Positions 1 through 13,016 of a DNA stretch of 64,000 nt are shown here, piece after piece. The stretch's first letter is position 1, and the number at the start of each line of letters is the position of its first letter. Source of the DNA: Siphonodentalium dalli (lineage: Eukaryota > Mollusca > Scaphopoda > Gadilida > Siphonodentaliidae). The translations under genes were made by a program, and so were the position numbers. The stretch covers positions 43,097,797 through 43,161,796 of the forward strand of contig CP136061.1 in the NCBI GenBank assembly GCA_032622095.1. The letters run 5' to 3'. Under the pieces are notes generated by a model that saw nothing but the letters and a program-made list of their open reading frames with translations, was not told where the DNA came from and searched no databases.

Positions 1-789
1 AAAAGGTGAATATGAATTTGAAGTAGTATTAATAAATCGTACAGATGGGTAACAGCCAAATGGTTTCGTATCGATGGTTTTGTCGGATGAGTGAGTGAGT
101 CTGTGGGTGTACATGTATGTATACATATAAGTTCTCAAACTGATGCAATATTTAAGATTTAAGTAGGTTTTGGGTAAGCATCGATTATGTTCGTTAACCA
201 TATACCATTGGTTGATTGGATCACACTCTCTTGTGGCTGGGATCCAAGCTTACTAATGGTGTTGGGGAGGGGGGGGGTAAAATATAGTATATGGCGTGGC
301 ATGTACATGTGTATCAATCGCATTTTCACTGACGGGATCAAATGCGTAATATGCAATATAAATTGAACCTGGTGACGCCGTTATATATAATTACCCATTT
401 CAACTTTCAGATGCCCTATCCGATTCAACACCATAATTCTTCACTACTTAGATCTTAGCCGTGTGTCCATTTATAGGTTTTGATTGTCGTATATTGACTT
501 TCAACAAGAGGAAGTCTTAACACGTTTTGAATTTTTGTTAGGCTAGCAAAAATGCCAAGTACCGTCTCTGGGAAAGAGCATGCATGTTCGTTTGTTGGGA
601 TTTATTTATTATCTGAAAACCATACATTCGTTTACTAAAACCGATAGGTAATAAAGAGCGTTTTTGTTTTTCTGTACGTCATTGACTTTGGAAACTTGGC
701 ACGAAGGCGATGTATGCACTGTTGCATAAAGTAAGGAAATTAGAGCTACATGTACCCAAGTTAATCCCTTTTATATATATAGGAGCTTT
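1..789. other. Intergenic, no gene seen
   Basis: AT-rich with no coding signal. One isolated AATAAAGAGCGTT motif is at 650-662. Confidence 0.5.
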
Positions 790-1540
790 TCGTACTGCAC
801 CAAGCGCGACACTGTCTACAATTTGGTTGAGGAAGCCATAGATTCAGAAGACGCGGGTCGGGTCATGATCATTGCAGGATATGCCTCCAACAACACGGAT
901 TACTTCCTGCTTTATGTTTTTGATACGATGGTCGCACCCATAATATTATATGGCAGTGAAGTTTGGGGGTTTTAACCCTGTAAATCAATCGAAAGTGTAC
1001 ATCTCAAATTCTGTAAGATAATCATGGGTATGGGAGAAAGTACACCAAACTATATGGTAAGCGGATAATTAGGTCGCCATCCTTTAATAATTGAAATAAA
1101 ATGTAGAACCATAACGTATTGGTCGAAATTATTATCGAATGAGGGCTCGATTATCGCAACAACAAAAAATATGTGTAAATTAATACTGACCATTGATCAA
1201 CATCAGCCTCTCGGTAGAAACCTCAAATGGCCCCGGTTTATAGAGCAGACATTCCAAGATACTGGAAAGAACTCCATGTTCATGAGCAGAAGGGATCTAA
1301 CGCTCTCAGATATAAAACGAATAAAGTCCATACATGTACTTACTGATCAGTTTAACCAGGAATGGTTGGGAAATGTAGCCACATCATCACGGGGTCGTTT
1401 CTATAGTGGTATTTATGTACGCCCGAAGATCAGAAGCTATCTATCTAACTGAACTTCCATGATACTTAGCCGAATGCATTGTTACATTTAGGACGTCAAA
1501 TCATCGATTGCCAATAGGAAGTGGACGGTGGAAAATAAAA
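790..1540 (+). pseudogene. Dead LINE (non-LTR retrotransposon) ORF2 fragment
   Basis: Frame +1 encodes a recognisable reverse-transcriptase C-terminal segment: APIILYGSEVWGF near 938-972, then VHLKFCKIIMGMG and TPNYMV, then a glycine and LGRHPL. It is broken by in-frame TAA codons at 973-975 and 1066-1068. The same frame stays open to 1452. After a frameshift, frame +2 gives FRTSNHRLPI near 1487-1516, a motif typical of the extreme C-terminus of these proteins. Upstream, around 802-890, EEAIDSEDAGRVMIIAG resembles the end of an endonuclease-domain strand, so most of the polymerase appears deleted between the two parts. The clade (CR1/Jockey group) was not assigned. It is clearly nonfunctional. 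Confidence 0.75.
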
Positions 1541-1860
1541 TTTGAGGCACTGAAGACCCCACCCCGCCTGGGCAAAAACTCCCCATTTCAAAACACATCC
1601 CATTTGTTGAGACCGGGGTAATATAACTAACTGCTGTTCCCCTGCATTATGCGATGTGGGTGACAAAATGGGAATGGGCGTGCCTTCACCCAGAGGGCTG
1701 AGATATATAAATATTATATGTTATTATGGATGTGGCATGAGTACAAGATTATAGCCACTATAGTTTCCTGTTATTGTACATATATTACATATATGTATAT
1801 ACATTTGGCATGTTCTGTGTTAAATCATAGCTTTTGCAATAAACTGATTTTGATTCGGAA
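1541..1860 (+). mobile_element. Probable 3' untranslated tail of the dead LINE
   Basis: This directly follows the broken LINE C-terminus and ends in AATAAACTGATTTTGATT at 1839-1856. A polyadenylation-like signal followed by a short TGATTT-type repeat is a common 3' end for animal LINEs. No target-site duplication was identified. Confidence 0.45.
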
Positions 1861-1910
1861 AGTTTGACTAATTCCATGTCAAAGCTGACTGAGTATCTGA
1901 ATAAGACTAT

Positions 1911-1934
1911 ATGAATGAATGAATGAATGAATAG
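1911..1934 (+). repeat. (GAAT)n microsatellite
   Basis: Five to six GAAT repeats. Similar short simple repeats lie at 30360-30376 (CTGT), 60492-60522 (GAATC) and 58746-58769 (GGT then G-run). Confidence 0.85.
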
Positions 1935-2983
1935 AGACATTTCGCATTTTGAACGACGACAGATAATTATTATGAATAGCTATTTGTTGTCGTAATTTTG
2001 TTTCGCACGGTCCAAAAACCTTTTCGCAGAATTGACGACTACGAGTCCGTTTGTGAAACAATTTCAAATCGCAGTAAGTGATTGCGGGACTGTGTGCCGT
2101 GATTATTTTGGACTTAATTATGCTGTTATCAAGTCATAGCTTAGGGTTTTGTGTTTCGCAAGTGTCTCGTGCTTCAAGACGACGAATGATTTGATTGCCA
2201 CTAATAGGTAAAAAATTAAGGCCACATGGCAATTTAGGGTCATAATCTCAGAGTCATTTCCCACATTGAGGTGCTGAGAAACGACCGCGAACTTAGTACT
2301 ATACCATGTATTTGTGAGTTTTGTTGGAAATTCGAACCTTTAATTGTAGTGGCGTAGTACCCTATTCGTAATAAGTATTTGTTGTCGTTCAAAATGCGAA
2401 AGTTCTCCATTGATGCTTTAATCTCTTCCGATTTTATTCGGAACATGATCAATGAGTTAACTATTTACACTATTTGCACATATAGAACATTATGTAAATG
2501 TTCACAATAAACTAGAGGTTGTAAACATACCAGTAACATGCGTGTAACACGTTGAACTAAACACACATGCAGCATTAACATACACTAAACATATACAAAA
2601 CACGCACAACAAATCTACAAACAAACACTATTTGCATTTATTACGTATCTATATCATCATCCATAATTGTGCCCTTTTTTATAGGCAATTCTTTTAGGAT
2701 TGGTCATATATAAATGAATAATCGGTACCGAAAAGGGCCATTAAGTTATGATCAATTGTAACACGAGGCACGCGTGGTCGGATTGTCCATTTAGAAAGAA
2801 CCATTAACGTTAATCAATGTTTAAGGGAAATAACTCTTAAACTTCAGTACCATCAAAAAGTGAGCATGAGCGCGCCTAACAGGACGGAACGAACTGGTCG
2901 TTGTCAGTAATGTTGTATACATGCGTTAAGTGTCGGATAGCTGTATGTCAGGTCAATCATTTAACCCTTTACCCAACAGAACG

Positions 2984-3275
2984 GCCCTGTGCCAATGCAT
3001 TCTCTTATATATGCGAGTCGACCATAGGTCGCCTCGCATATATAAGAGAATACATTGGCTTAACACATTAAAAATGATAAAATTGTCAAAGAATGTAGAA
3101 AAATATTATAAAAATTGTTAAAAAATGTAAGAAAAATTATAAAATTGTTAAAGAATGTAAGAAAAAATGGTAAAAAGTGTTAAAAAATGATTTTTTTAGG
3201 CCAATGCATTCTCTTATATATGCGAGGCGACCTATGGTCGACTCGCATATATAAGAGAATGCATTGGCACAGGGC
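2984..3275. mobile_element. Double palindrome: two hairpins arranged as an inverted repeat
   Basis: The left hairpin (2991-3060) is GCCAATGCATTCTCTTATAT...ATATAAGAGAATACATTGGC. The right hairpin (3202-3269) is nearly the same sequence in reverse complement, and GCCCTGT/ACAGGGC closes the outside. The 140 bp between them is an AT-rich tandem repeat of AAAATTGTTAAAGAATGTAA type. A partial arm recurs at 20564-20601. Confidence 0.9.
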
Positions 3276-4047
3276 ATAACTGTAACCATCACAATGTGGT
3301 CAATGAACCGGTTCCAATGATATCCATAGTTGTATGGTGTTAGTGAGACAGACCGAAGATATTTTAGGCTATTGAAGCTTTATTTGGGCGTTTTTGGCCG
3401 TTTTGTTGGTTAAAGGGTTAAAGTATAAGTATAGTTACCTTTAATTGCGGTGATACTAAGAGCGTATTATTATCACAATAAAAATAGCTTTTGTTAAATG
3501 TTTTAATTTTTTCCCTGAAAATAGGCCGAAAATAGATCATTTTTATGAATTTCTCTATTTTTACGCGATTTCAACATGATGTATATTCCTATCGAACGCG
3601 CAGAGTGGTTTCATCACATCTTTTCGGGTTAACATAAACAAAATAGGTCCTATATTGCAGTTCGATTTCGACATTTTCTGTTCCAAAAACATTTGATTTT
3701 AGGGGGTAGGGTAATTTTTTTACACATTCTTGCAGTATGACTACTCACTCACAGGTCGTAATAGTTTGGCGCTGTTGTATCGGACAGTAACATGGGAAGT
3801 TTTTTAAACTAAAATATTGTTGGTCGAAGCAATATTAGTAAAATGATAATGAGTTGAAGAGCCAAACAAGTTTGGATCGTCATGAACATTTTGGGTCAAG
3901 TTTCCAAAAGTTCAGAAAGTATGCGAAAATAGAAATGGATATCCCACCAGTTCTTGTTTTATTATAACCTTGCACATTCCCTGGTCATTATATATGCACG
4001 GTGGGGAATCACGTGGTTTCGAGTTGATGAGTAAAACGCATTTAAAA
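3276..4047. other. Intergenic, no gene seen
   Basis: No long frame, repeat partner or inverted repeat was found. A variant CTAAGAGCGTATTATTA at 3457-3473 weakly resembles the AAAGAGCGTT motif. Confidence 0.4.
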
Positions 4048-4182
4048 TGGCGGAGGCCATAGAAATCACAACGAGAAACGAAGAAAATTTTGGCAGCTAC
4101 GAGCATATATGCTACAACATTTTTCAAACAAGCTGATACCTCATGTGTGTCCAAATTCACATGTGTTTGCTTTAACATTTTG
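4048..4182 (+). repeat. Dispersed repeat shared with 4.8 kb, copy 1
   Basis: ATGGCGGAGGC, ACAACGAGAAACGA, TTTTGGCAGCTACGAGCATA and TTTCAAACAAGCTGATACCT recur in order at 4775-4940. The second copy has about 35 bp extra. Confidence 0.75.
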
Positions 4183-4774
4183 ACCTAAAGTCGTCAGTCG
4201 GGGGATTTTCCACGACGTGTTTACTGGTGTGTTCCACGAACATTTTCTATTTTTATGCTTTTACTCTGCTTGGACCAAAACTATTGTTACTAATGTTATG
4301 TTTATAGAAAGAAAGCACATTTAGTCGGCAATAGATTGAACCCTGTTTAAAAAAATGTATTTTCCTTGTGAATCGTAGATTGTACACGCGCCACAATTAA
4401 GTAATGACTTACCACGAACTTGTTCAGAATCGATTGAATAAATAAAAGACACCAAATGAGTCAACCGGCTTGAAGCGAAATTTACAAAAGGTGTTCAGCA
4501 AATTAGGTCATAACCGTCCATATAGGCAAGGCGCAGGCCTCATTTACAGGAATTTCGCTATTTTATAAACTGAGTCGACTTGAAGACTATATATTGCTGT
4601 ACGGGCCAAGCAAACCGCAAAACTATGGTACCTTTCAATTGTGGTAATACAGTAAACTGTGTACCCCAGATGTAAAGCATGTGGTTAAATTACATATAAT
4701 TGTGCTACTGGTACCAATAATTGTCGTTGATCACCATATTGCAATGCGTGTAATGACCAATTAATAATACGAAA

Positions 4775-4940
4775 TAATGGCGGAGGCGAAAGAAAACACA
4801 ACGCGAAACGAGGAAAAGGGCAATCCAATATGATATGATATACTGTACATAGTATTTTGGCAGCTACGAACATATGATACAATAGTTTTCAAACAAGCTG
4901 ATACATCGTGTGTGTCAAAACGCACACTTGTTTAACGCAT
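4775..4940 (+). repeat. Dispersed repeat shared with 4.0 kb, copy 2
   Basis: Same orientation as 4048-4182, ending at a family B MITE boundary near 4942. Confidence 0.75.
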
Positions 4941-4941
4941 T

Positions 4942-5198
4942 GAAAGGTACTCATTCCGACCAGGGGGTCCCCATATAATCAAGATACAACAATAACAACA
5001 TTTCTTCAAGATACGCTTTAGTTATCAGAATCGATTAATTGCAACAAAATAATCTAACCATTGTCAATTACGGCAGAATGGTACATAATGACTCGGATTA
5101 GTCTCTCCTATTTTTCTCAACCTTTGGAAGCTTTTTAGTGTTCTATATTTTCTCATGTACCACGATTATTGCCTGAGAATAAAGCATTACTTACTTTA
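4942..5198 (+). mobile_element. MITE family B, partial copy 3
   Basis: It begins AAAGGTACTCATTCCGACC and shares CCCCATATAATCA, AACAACA and TTATCAGAATCGATTAATTGC with the left half of the 15.5 kb element. The right terminus is not recognisable before the family A element that starts at 5199. Confidence 0.6.
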
Positions 5199-5697
5199 TT
5201 AAAGGTACGGTTGGCCTTGGCTGTGGGTATCCTGTAAAAATATTTCCACCCGTCAAAAACCGCCACAAACAGAAAGAACATCAAAATGTAGACAGACTTT
5301 GTCCGTATACAAATAAGAAATATCGCATAAACAGTATGTTATTGTCATATATTTGACCATTGTTATGTAAACAAAAGCATAAAAAGTTACTTTTCTGGTG
5401 TTTGTTTATATTATGATGGTAAACATAAAGAGCGTTCTTTGTTGGCGAATTCCTGATATGGAACTAATAAAGAGCGTTTATGCCATTTTTGTGTAATTAG
5501 CCAGTAGCATTATGCTGTCTTCTGTAACACAATCAGGCTCTTGCTTAGGTAAAATATAGTAGGTCTTTGTGATAACATGCTGTTTACGTGATAGTCATGG
5601 TATGAACGAAACTGTATGCGTTTTAATGTTTTTTCTGTTTACGGTGATTGGAACAAATATGAATATTTTCGACAACTAAGGCCTCACGTGCCTTTAA
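5199..5697 (+). mobile_element. TTAA-flanked MITE family A, full copy 1
   Basis: The element runs from TTAA-AGGTACGGTTGGCCTT to AAGGCCTCACGTGCCT-TTAA. The ends form an imperfect inverted repeat (AGGTACGGTTGGCCTT against AGGCACGTGAGGCCTT). It is 499 bp with the TTAA copies and has no coding capacity. It contains the paired motif AAAGAGCGTT at 5427-5436 and 5469-5478. Four other copies lie at 9.5, 12.5, 28.4 and 46.3 kb. TTAA target use recalls piggyBac elements, but no transposase is present to confirm that. Confidence 0.9.
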
Positions 5698-5758
5698 GTA
5701 ATACACCAGAGCTCTCCATGTTATTGCTATAGAGATGGGATGTTTTGCAAATTCTTAA

Positions 5759-6110
5759 AGTGATATGAAACACTCCGGTAGGGTGATCAAATATAAATGA
5801 GAATAATCTTGCTCAAAGTAGTTATTTTTACAAATATTATGTCCAAATTGACAACACTCACCGCCATTCTTATATATTCAGTGACTCTCGATGGCGAAAT
5901 CATTTGCGTTTGTTTATCGCCGATTGTTGCGTCCCGACTCGAGATGTAAATATTTACAATTGAGCGTAGTTCACATGATGTTTTCTATGGAGTGGTACGG
6001 TCGATTTGATGAAAATTGTCGGCGATGTTAATATAATGCTACATTCCTCCAGCTGCCCAGTGCTTGAATACTAACGTACCAGTTTCACGCACACGAACAA
6101 GTCCATAACA
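5759..6110 (+). repeat. Dispersed repeat family E, copy 1
   Basis: It shares about 350 bp with 22602-22985: GAAACACTCCGGTAGGGT, GATGGCGAAATCATTT, GTAAATATTTACAATT, GGAGTGGTACGGT and CAGTTTCACGCAC. It starts about 60 bp after a family A MITE. No coding frame is conserved between the two copies. Confidence 0.85.
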
Positions 6111-7904
6111 TAGCTTTAATAATCACGTAACATTATTCGGGTTATTCATTTTGATATGCGCAAATATCGTATACAATTTTGTTAAATACAGGATCTCTCT
6201 TCTGTATGCTCGACACACCAGATATGTGAACTCATTTTATCGTATAAATCAAGCATAATACCAATGGGAAGATTAAGTTCAATGATATACACAATGTACC
6301 TGCTTTATAGTTTCTAGACAACTGATATACAACATTTGCTCCAAGATTCATGATTTGCATTGAAATCCCCATCCAAATTTGATCACTTCAACTCTTATGT
6401 GAACAAAAATAATATTCGACTCTGTGCACACCCGTAGTGTGTGCATTGTCACGTTCGCATTCGAAATGGTGCTATATATAACGCAATACCAGACAGCACC
6501 TAATCAGTCAAAACACAACCGATCATAAAATGTATACCTGGGGCGATTGTATAAAAAAAAGCCGTAAACTGACATACATTAAACTGAAAATAAGCGAATA
6601 TGTAAGATTACGAAACCTTTCTCCGGTACCCACGAACAGCCATAAATAGCAACGGGCTTCCGGTTATAATATTGAGGTCAGACTCACACTGGTACTGAAT
6701 AAACGAATATAACATAATATGAATCGTACGTGACACGTGGTGGAGCAACCACACATGATGTGCCTCAAATTTACCTTTTATCGGCGACATAGCGCTAAGA
6801 ATAATTTATGTAACACTGTGCACGCAGTAATCACGACGGAGATGACATGCCAACTTGACAAGACGTGTCGTGGATTGTGTAATCTTGTCTGGATTCTGGC
6901 CCACAAATCCAAAATGACGTTAGAAACCGTGTCATGACGTCTTCATTCTTCGTTTTCATTAAGCTAACCAAAGAAATTGGTCTAATTGAAATTAATAGAC
7001 CTAATTCACATGTGAATTATTCGTAAGTTGTGAATTAGTTACTTTCATTTTCATCGCGATGCTTCATTCCCAATTCCGCGTTTTTGCAATCTCCACACGG
7101 TTGCTAACCGGAAGTCACGTGATAATTTCTTCAAAATCCATACCCTCGATCTAAAAATCACTGATGGATATAGAAAAAAATATATGACGTAATTCACCTG
7201 CCAAGCTATAAGCACCCTTGGTGGTTGCTATCAGGTCCGCACGGTCGAACAACGGACGCCAATCCATGGCAATGGCTTAAATGTGACTTTGTCAACTTGA
7301 GTTAAAACAAACTGTTATTGGTTGATTCACGTAAACTCGATCTGTTTGAAAGCCTTTGTCTTAATGCATCAAAGACTTGTTTTGACTAATTTATGGTTAC
7401 AGAGATCAATCTTTGTCCCAAGACTTCTAATTATGACTGAATTGGTCATCGTCGCGTGGTACGTTTCGTGCATAAATTTACAGATACCAGGAGACCACAA
7501 CAATGCATGGAGTCACCCATGCAGGATCACAAGAATGTGCATTCGATCAGTCACCTAGGTTATGTAAAATTCATAAAAACCATCTTCAAATTAGTCGCCT
7601 GTTCATTAAGTAATTTCGGTTTCACATATTTTAGTGTAGTTTCGAATATAACACGCCCATAATGATGTATGAAGTTTTTTATTCTGTATGAGTCACAATG
7701 GCCAATGACCAATTTGTTTTCGAAAATGGCGAAAAAAAAACGCATTTGGCCAAACTTTTGGTCAAAGTGTTTTTTTTACCCCAAATTCGGAAATCTATTT
7801 CAAAAACCTAAATTGTTTTTTAACGGGAGCGACATGATAATCAAATATATATTATGATCATCTGCAAATTGCAATAATTATTTTGAAATTTTCTATGTGC
7901 AGTA
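6111..7904. other. Intergenic, no gene seen
   Basis: Only chance frames of under 80 codons, on both strands and overlapping each other. AATTCACATGTGAATT at 7004-7019 is a 16-bp palindrome. Confidence 0.4.
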
Positions 7905-8960
7905 TATCGAATATCCAACGTCACGGTCGAACGTCCAACTAACTTCACGCGAATGAATATCTGAATATCCATTGAATATCGAACGTGAAATAAAATTTCA
8001 GCTAAAACAAAAGTGGAAAATTTGTGAGTTGGAGAGCACGAATTAGGTCCAGATAAGTCTGCTGGTGCAATCAGGAAACTGCGATTAATTTTTTTGGATA
8101 TGTTAACCGAAATTTTCAGTCCAGATATAGTATTCGATGTTCAAAACGCATGACGCTGACCATGTCTGCACTTGTATATTGGCATGTGCAGTTCTCATAT
8201 GGGAATGAAAATTACCAAATGTCAACATATCCTCGCGAAAATAAGCATATAATCGACCTATAATATGAACTAGGTACATGATGTGATTATTTGATTCTGA
8301 GATAAGGGGATAATGGTTCATACCCGTTGTTTCGTTTTATGGTGCGGACCACAGTGAAAACGCATGTTATAGAGCGCACACCCGAGACGTCGTGAGTTGG
8401 GTTAATTGTGTCATTGATCTGCTTAGAATCTCCTCATTATATATGAGTCAATAATGTGACTAAAATGCTCAATTTTCAGCCCATTATCGACTCAAAATTA
8501 GGCAATTTTAAGCAGATATCTACCTAAAATAAGTTCTATTATAAGCAGATAATTGCGTGTTTTCGGGAGAACAGACTGGAAATTGTCAGTCCAGCTAAAA
8601 TATTCGATATTTAAAACACATGACGCTAACCGTGTCTTCACTTGTAGATTGGCATGTGCAGTTCTCATATGGGAGTGACATAATGATCAAATTTCAGCTC
8701 AATCGGCCAGTTAATATAGCCTGCGTTCTCTATAGCTATATGTCGTATAAGTGAAAAAAGTCCAGCTATGGTCTGGAAAACAGGAAAAGCGCGGAATTAC
8801 GGACGAAGTTTCAGTGGGAGAGCACGAATTGGACTCATGGCACACCCGTCATGCATAAAACGAAAATTGATTTTTTTTTCTTGATTATCGAATATCGAAC
8901 ATCCAACTAACTTCAGGCGAATATCGAATGAATAACGAACGTCTAACTAACTTCACACAC
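7905..8960 (+). repeat. Diverged direct duplications
   Basis: About 95 bp at 8117-8215 (GATGTTCAAAACGCATGACG...GCAGTTCTCATATGGG) recurs at 8586-8681. AT-rich GAATATCGAACNTCCAACTA and ACTTCA...GCGAAT units occur at 7905-7985 and 8883-8960. GAGAGCACGAATT precedes or follows each. It is probably a partly duplicated non-coding element. Confidence 0.7.
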
Positions 8961-9468
8961 CTGTTATATGATGCCTTTTGTTTGGTTTTAAACTTTATAT
9001 TCAGAAATATGCAAAATCGTCCCGTTGTTTGCTCGACCATGTACCAAGTACTTAAATGTGACCACATTCGCCATATGGTGCCATGGAATAGCTTAATACG
9101 TGGGTTAATCTGAGAAAGATTAAGCACATATGCACCAGCCCGAGCAATGATTAATAAATATGTTACAATGCCTCGGTGTTGACCATGGCTTATAACGAAT
9201 ACTAATTTTGCTCAAACGAACGATTACTCCTTTATTTCTGTGTACATTTCTGTACCTGCCCGTTTGCACTAGCGTGTGTGTAGAAATATACACATATGTA
9301 CACCAATGTAAACGACCCTAAGAAGAAAGCATTTGTGACAGTGTACTAAATAAAAATACTATATATATTTGTTCATCATTTCATAGTCATTTTATAACGT
9401 CTATTGCAGCTCTATTGTGCCTTTGCATTGTCTACGTTAAGGCTAATCCCCATTAGCGCCTGAACTAC

Positions 9469-9887
9469 TGTTTCGTTCATATATACCATGACCATCACGT
9501 AAACAGTATGTTATCATAAAGACCTACTATATTTTACCTACGCAAGAGCCTGATTGTGTTACAGAAGACAGCACAATGCTGCTGGCTAATCACACACAAA
9601 TGGCATAAACGCTCTTTATTAGTTCCATATCAGGAATTCACCAACTAAGAACGCTCTTTATGTTTACCATCATAATATAAACAAACACCAGAAAAGTAAC
9701 TTTTTATGCTTTTGTTTACATAACAATGGTCAAACATTTGACAATAACATACTGTTTATGCGATATTTCTTATTTGTATACGGACAAAGTCTGTCTAGAT
9801 TTTGATGTTCTTTCTGTTTGTGGCGGTTTTTGACGGGTGGAAATATTTTCACAGGATACCCACCGCCAAGGCCAACCGTACCTTTAA
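9469..9887 (-). mobile_element. MITE family A, truncated copy 2
   Basis: This is the reverse complement of the 5199-5697 element. It keeps the AGGTACGG end with TTAA at 9884-9887 but lacks about 80 bp at the other end, where unrelated sequence begins near 9468. Both AAAGAGCGTT motifs are present on the minus strand. Confidence 0.88.
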
Positions 9888-11068
9888 AACAAATCCGAAG
9901 TTGGATTTAAACTCTTTAGACTTGGATCAAACATATGCCTATCGTGGGGTAGATTACGACGATATGTGTCGCAGAAATGGGGTCCTTTGTGCTTTTATTC
10001 CACAAAAACACGCAACAAATCGTGGGTGCGGTTTGAAACCCCATCTTATTCTCGGACAAGAATTATGCTCCAAAGACGAATCAGTGGCGTGCTCTGTCGA
10101 CATAAATATGTCGCAGGGCATATCTAAATAACATGTGCCATCGAACTGGTGTCATTTAGGCTTTCGTTCTACCGAAAAATGCAGCAAACCCTAGGTGCGG
10201 TTCCCCGTGTCCATCGGTGGACTTTCGGTCTGAATATTCTGCGTTTTACACAACTAATTCATCGATCTCATTGATTCGAACATGTGCATATATCGAGACT
10301 CTACCGCTTGGTGATATATTTAAACAGAAATATGGTTTTTATCAGAATCACGGGTACGAAATAATAAACTCTCTTTCTAAAACAAAAATCGTACATATAA
10401 TAAGAATTCGGAGCGCGGTAGCAAAATTATTGTAACCTGGATGGATATCTTTCAAAACTCTCGTAATTTTTCTAACATGAACTAACATAAGTTGTTTAGA
10501 AGAAACATTGATGTATACTTGTAGTCGCCGCGATCATAACTTACCCCCCCCCCTGAATAGTTTATGGCTGTTATGTGGCTGCTGTTTTCTGGTGGCATAC
10601 GGCTATCAGTATAGTCACCCCCGTGTATACGTGGTATCGCCAAACCCGAGGGTATCGCCAAACCCGAGAAAATGGGAAAGTCATTTTCACGTATATTATA
10701 TGGGGATATGTTTGTTTCTCATCGTAAAACAGACAACGAACAACGTATGTGTATGTCCACATCATGAAGCAAGAGTATGTATCCATCCGCTGCCAATCAG
10801 TTTTCCCAGATCAAACCATTTAATATTTTTTTGAGAATTTTTTCAATAGTGTTTTTTGCCTTTTCTCACTCAAATTTTCGAGAACATCCACCAACTAGTA
10901 TAGTTCCTAGACTTCCACGCTGCCAAAACAAATGCCGGTATATAGTTGAATATGTCAATGTAGCATAGGATTGAACACAATTTAAAAAATCAGTGTCGTC
11001 TCAATATCCGCGCGATATGGAGGGACCACTGTCGGCGCAGAAAGATGTGAACGTCGCAGACGAAGAAT
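9888..11068. other. Intergenic, unrecognised
   Basis: A frame ends at 10131 that begins inside the family A MITE; beyond the MITE it encodes no recognisable domain. GTATCGCCAAACCCGAG is repeated at 10635-10668, and its complement appears near 13538-13562. Confidence 0.35.
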
Positions 11069-11467
11069 GATGTCACCAAACGCCGATCTTCTGTGCAGTA
11101 AATATGCGTAGCACTTAAGGAGTTATGATGAGTTTTCGAGTGTTTTTATGTGTATCTGAGACTGATCAATTGGACTGCAAATGTCATCAGAAATATGAAT
11201 CCATAACATCTTCGAAACATTGTGTACATATCTATTATGAATGTATTTCAATTGAAATTAATTGAACATCCATCTCAGCAATCAGATTTGCGATCTCAAA
11301 AAGGTGAATGAATGATAACGCGATGCTTTGATCACACGCACGTGAATGCTGTCGTTCGTATGCATGCATGCAGCTAACCGGATATTCGTTTAGTATTAAC
11401 ATGCTTGGAGTTTGTATATAGACCACATATGCAGTACGAAACGCTACGACGTATCAACGATTTGTTA
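11069..11467 (+). repeat. Dispersed repeat family D, copy 1
   Basis: Nearly identical to 41604-41998 over about 395 bp, from GATGTCACCAAACGCCGATC to TACGACGTATCAACGATTTG. It includes TGCTTGGAGTTTGTATATAG. No inverted termini or conserved frame were seen. Confidence 0.88.
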
Positions 11468-12516
11468 TTATCATGTTTATTTTACAGACTTTATGACTCG
11501 TTCCCACTCGAGTAGACCGTTACGCGACAATGAAACCGAATCATCTTATCGAATATACATATATCGTATAGCTACAAATTATGCAATTCTGGCTTTTTAA
11601 GAGTCATCAGATAATATTGTAACGATTCTATGTTAACCATAAACATCCGTACACATATGATCACAATGTACTATGTGTGGAACACTTGTGTGCATTCTCA
11701 TCTGGATGTCGATGGGCCTCTTTATTGTGTCTATGTAGCACATGTAGTCAGATTACCAACATCATGCTTAAACAAAATCAAACCAGACCATGCGGTTTTG
11801 ATAAATGAACGTATCTTCCATCAGATGAAGCTATATATCTCCCAGTTAAATGTTGATATCCACTATTCAAAACATAATTTCGCAAAGCGGAATGTTCCCT
11901 CAATGGGATAGCGACCATAGCTTGCTCTCACCCCGATAAATTTAATAGAAATTCCTACTGATTTCCGAATTTATCATAACTAGTAGACACTTTTTGACGT
12001 TAGGTAGTTCGTTTGAAACACAATTATCAGTCATAGTTGGTTGATAATGCGTGTATCAATAGAAACATATATGTTTAATTAATCATAAAATTGTCTAACG
12101 TGCAGAGCGGTTCGAAAAAATGCTATCTGCGTCCAAGTGTGGGCACCCACCACAATTTCGGGTATCAATGCCCCAGATAGATCCTGCGATGAATGTCGCC
12201 AAAACAGAGCTGGGATGTCAAATATGCAGATGATATACTTCACATTTTGAACGTTGGTTGTTTAACGCTAAGCTGTATCGCGTACGGTAGTCTATTTTTA
12301 GATATGAAAACATAAATAAAACAGCAGATTGAATGCTTGTTGTGTGCAATTTACATGATTATCTGTTGTTAATAAATTATAGTTTAGTTCGCAAAAGATT
12401 TTTTTTTTTTGGTCATATCTGCACATGTAGAAGTCATTTGAGTTTGACCAAGATTGTCACATTCAAATCTTATGCGACCATTAACTGGCCGTAAATTAGT
12501 TGTTCAAAATTATAAC

Positions 12517-13016
12517 TTAAAGGTACGGTTGGCCTTAGCGGTGGGTATCCTGTAAAATATTTCCACCCGTCAAAAACCGCCACAAACAGACAGAACATCA
12601 AAATGTAGACATACTTTGTCCGTATACAAATAAGAAAAATCGCATAAACAGTATGTTATTGTCACATAATTGACCATTGTTATTTAAACAAAAGCATAAA
12701 AAGTTACTTTTCTGGTGTTTATTTATATTATGATGGTAAACATAAAGAGCGTTCTTTGTTGGCGAATTCCTGATGTGGAACTAATAAAGAGCGTTTATGC
12801 CAGTTTTGTGTGATTAGCCAGTAGCATTGTGTTGTCTTCTGTAACACAAAAAAGGCTTGCTTAGGTAAAATATAGTAGGTCTTTATGATAACATGCTGTT
12901 TACGTGATAGTCATGGTATATATGAACGAAATTTTATGCATTCTAATGTTTTTCTGTTTACGGTGATTGGAACAAATATGAATATTTTCGACAACTAAGG
13001 CCTCACGTGCCTTTAA
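12517..13016 (+). mobile_element. MITE family A, full copy 3
   Basis: Same ends and internal sequence as the 5.2 kb copy, with TTAA at 12517-12520 and 13013-13016. Small differences include CACAAAAAAGGCTTGC in place of the usual CACAATCAGGCTC segment. Confidence 0.9.

Noticed and set aside
4600-5200. GCGGAGGC-containing segment as a promoter or CpG island
   Set aside because: It belongs to a dispersed repeat with a second copy at 4.05 kb; no gene follows.
7905-8960. Considered as a pair of long terminal repeats
   Set aside because: The duplicated blocks are short, diverged and not bounded by TG...CA ends, and there is no gag or pol sequence between them.
9802-10131. 109-codon open frame
   Set aside because: Its start lies in a family A MITE and the rest shows no family motif; treated as chance.
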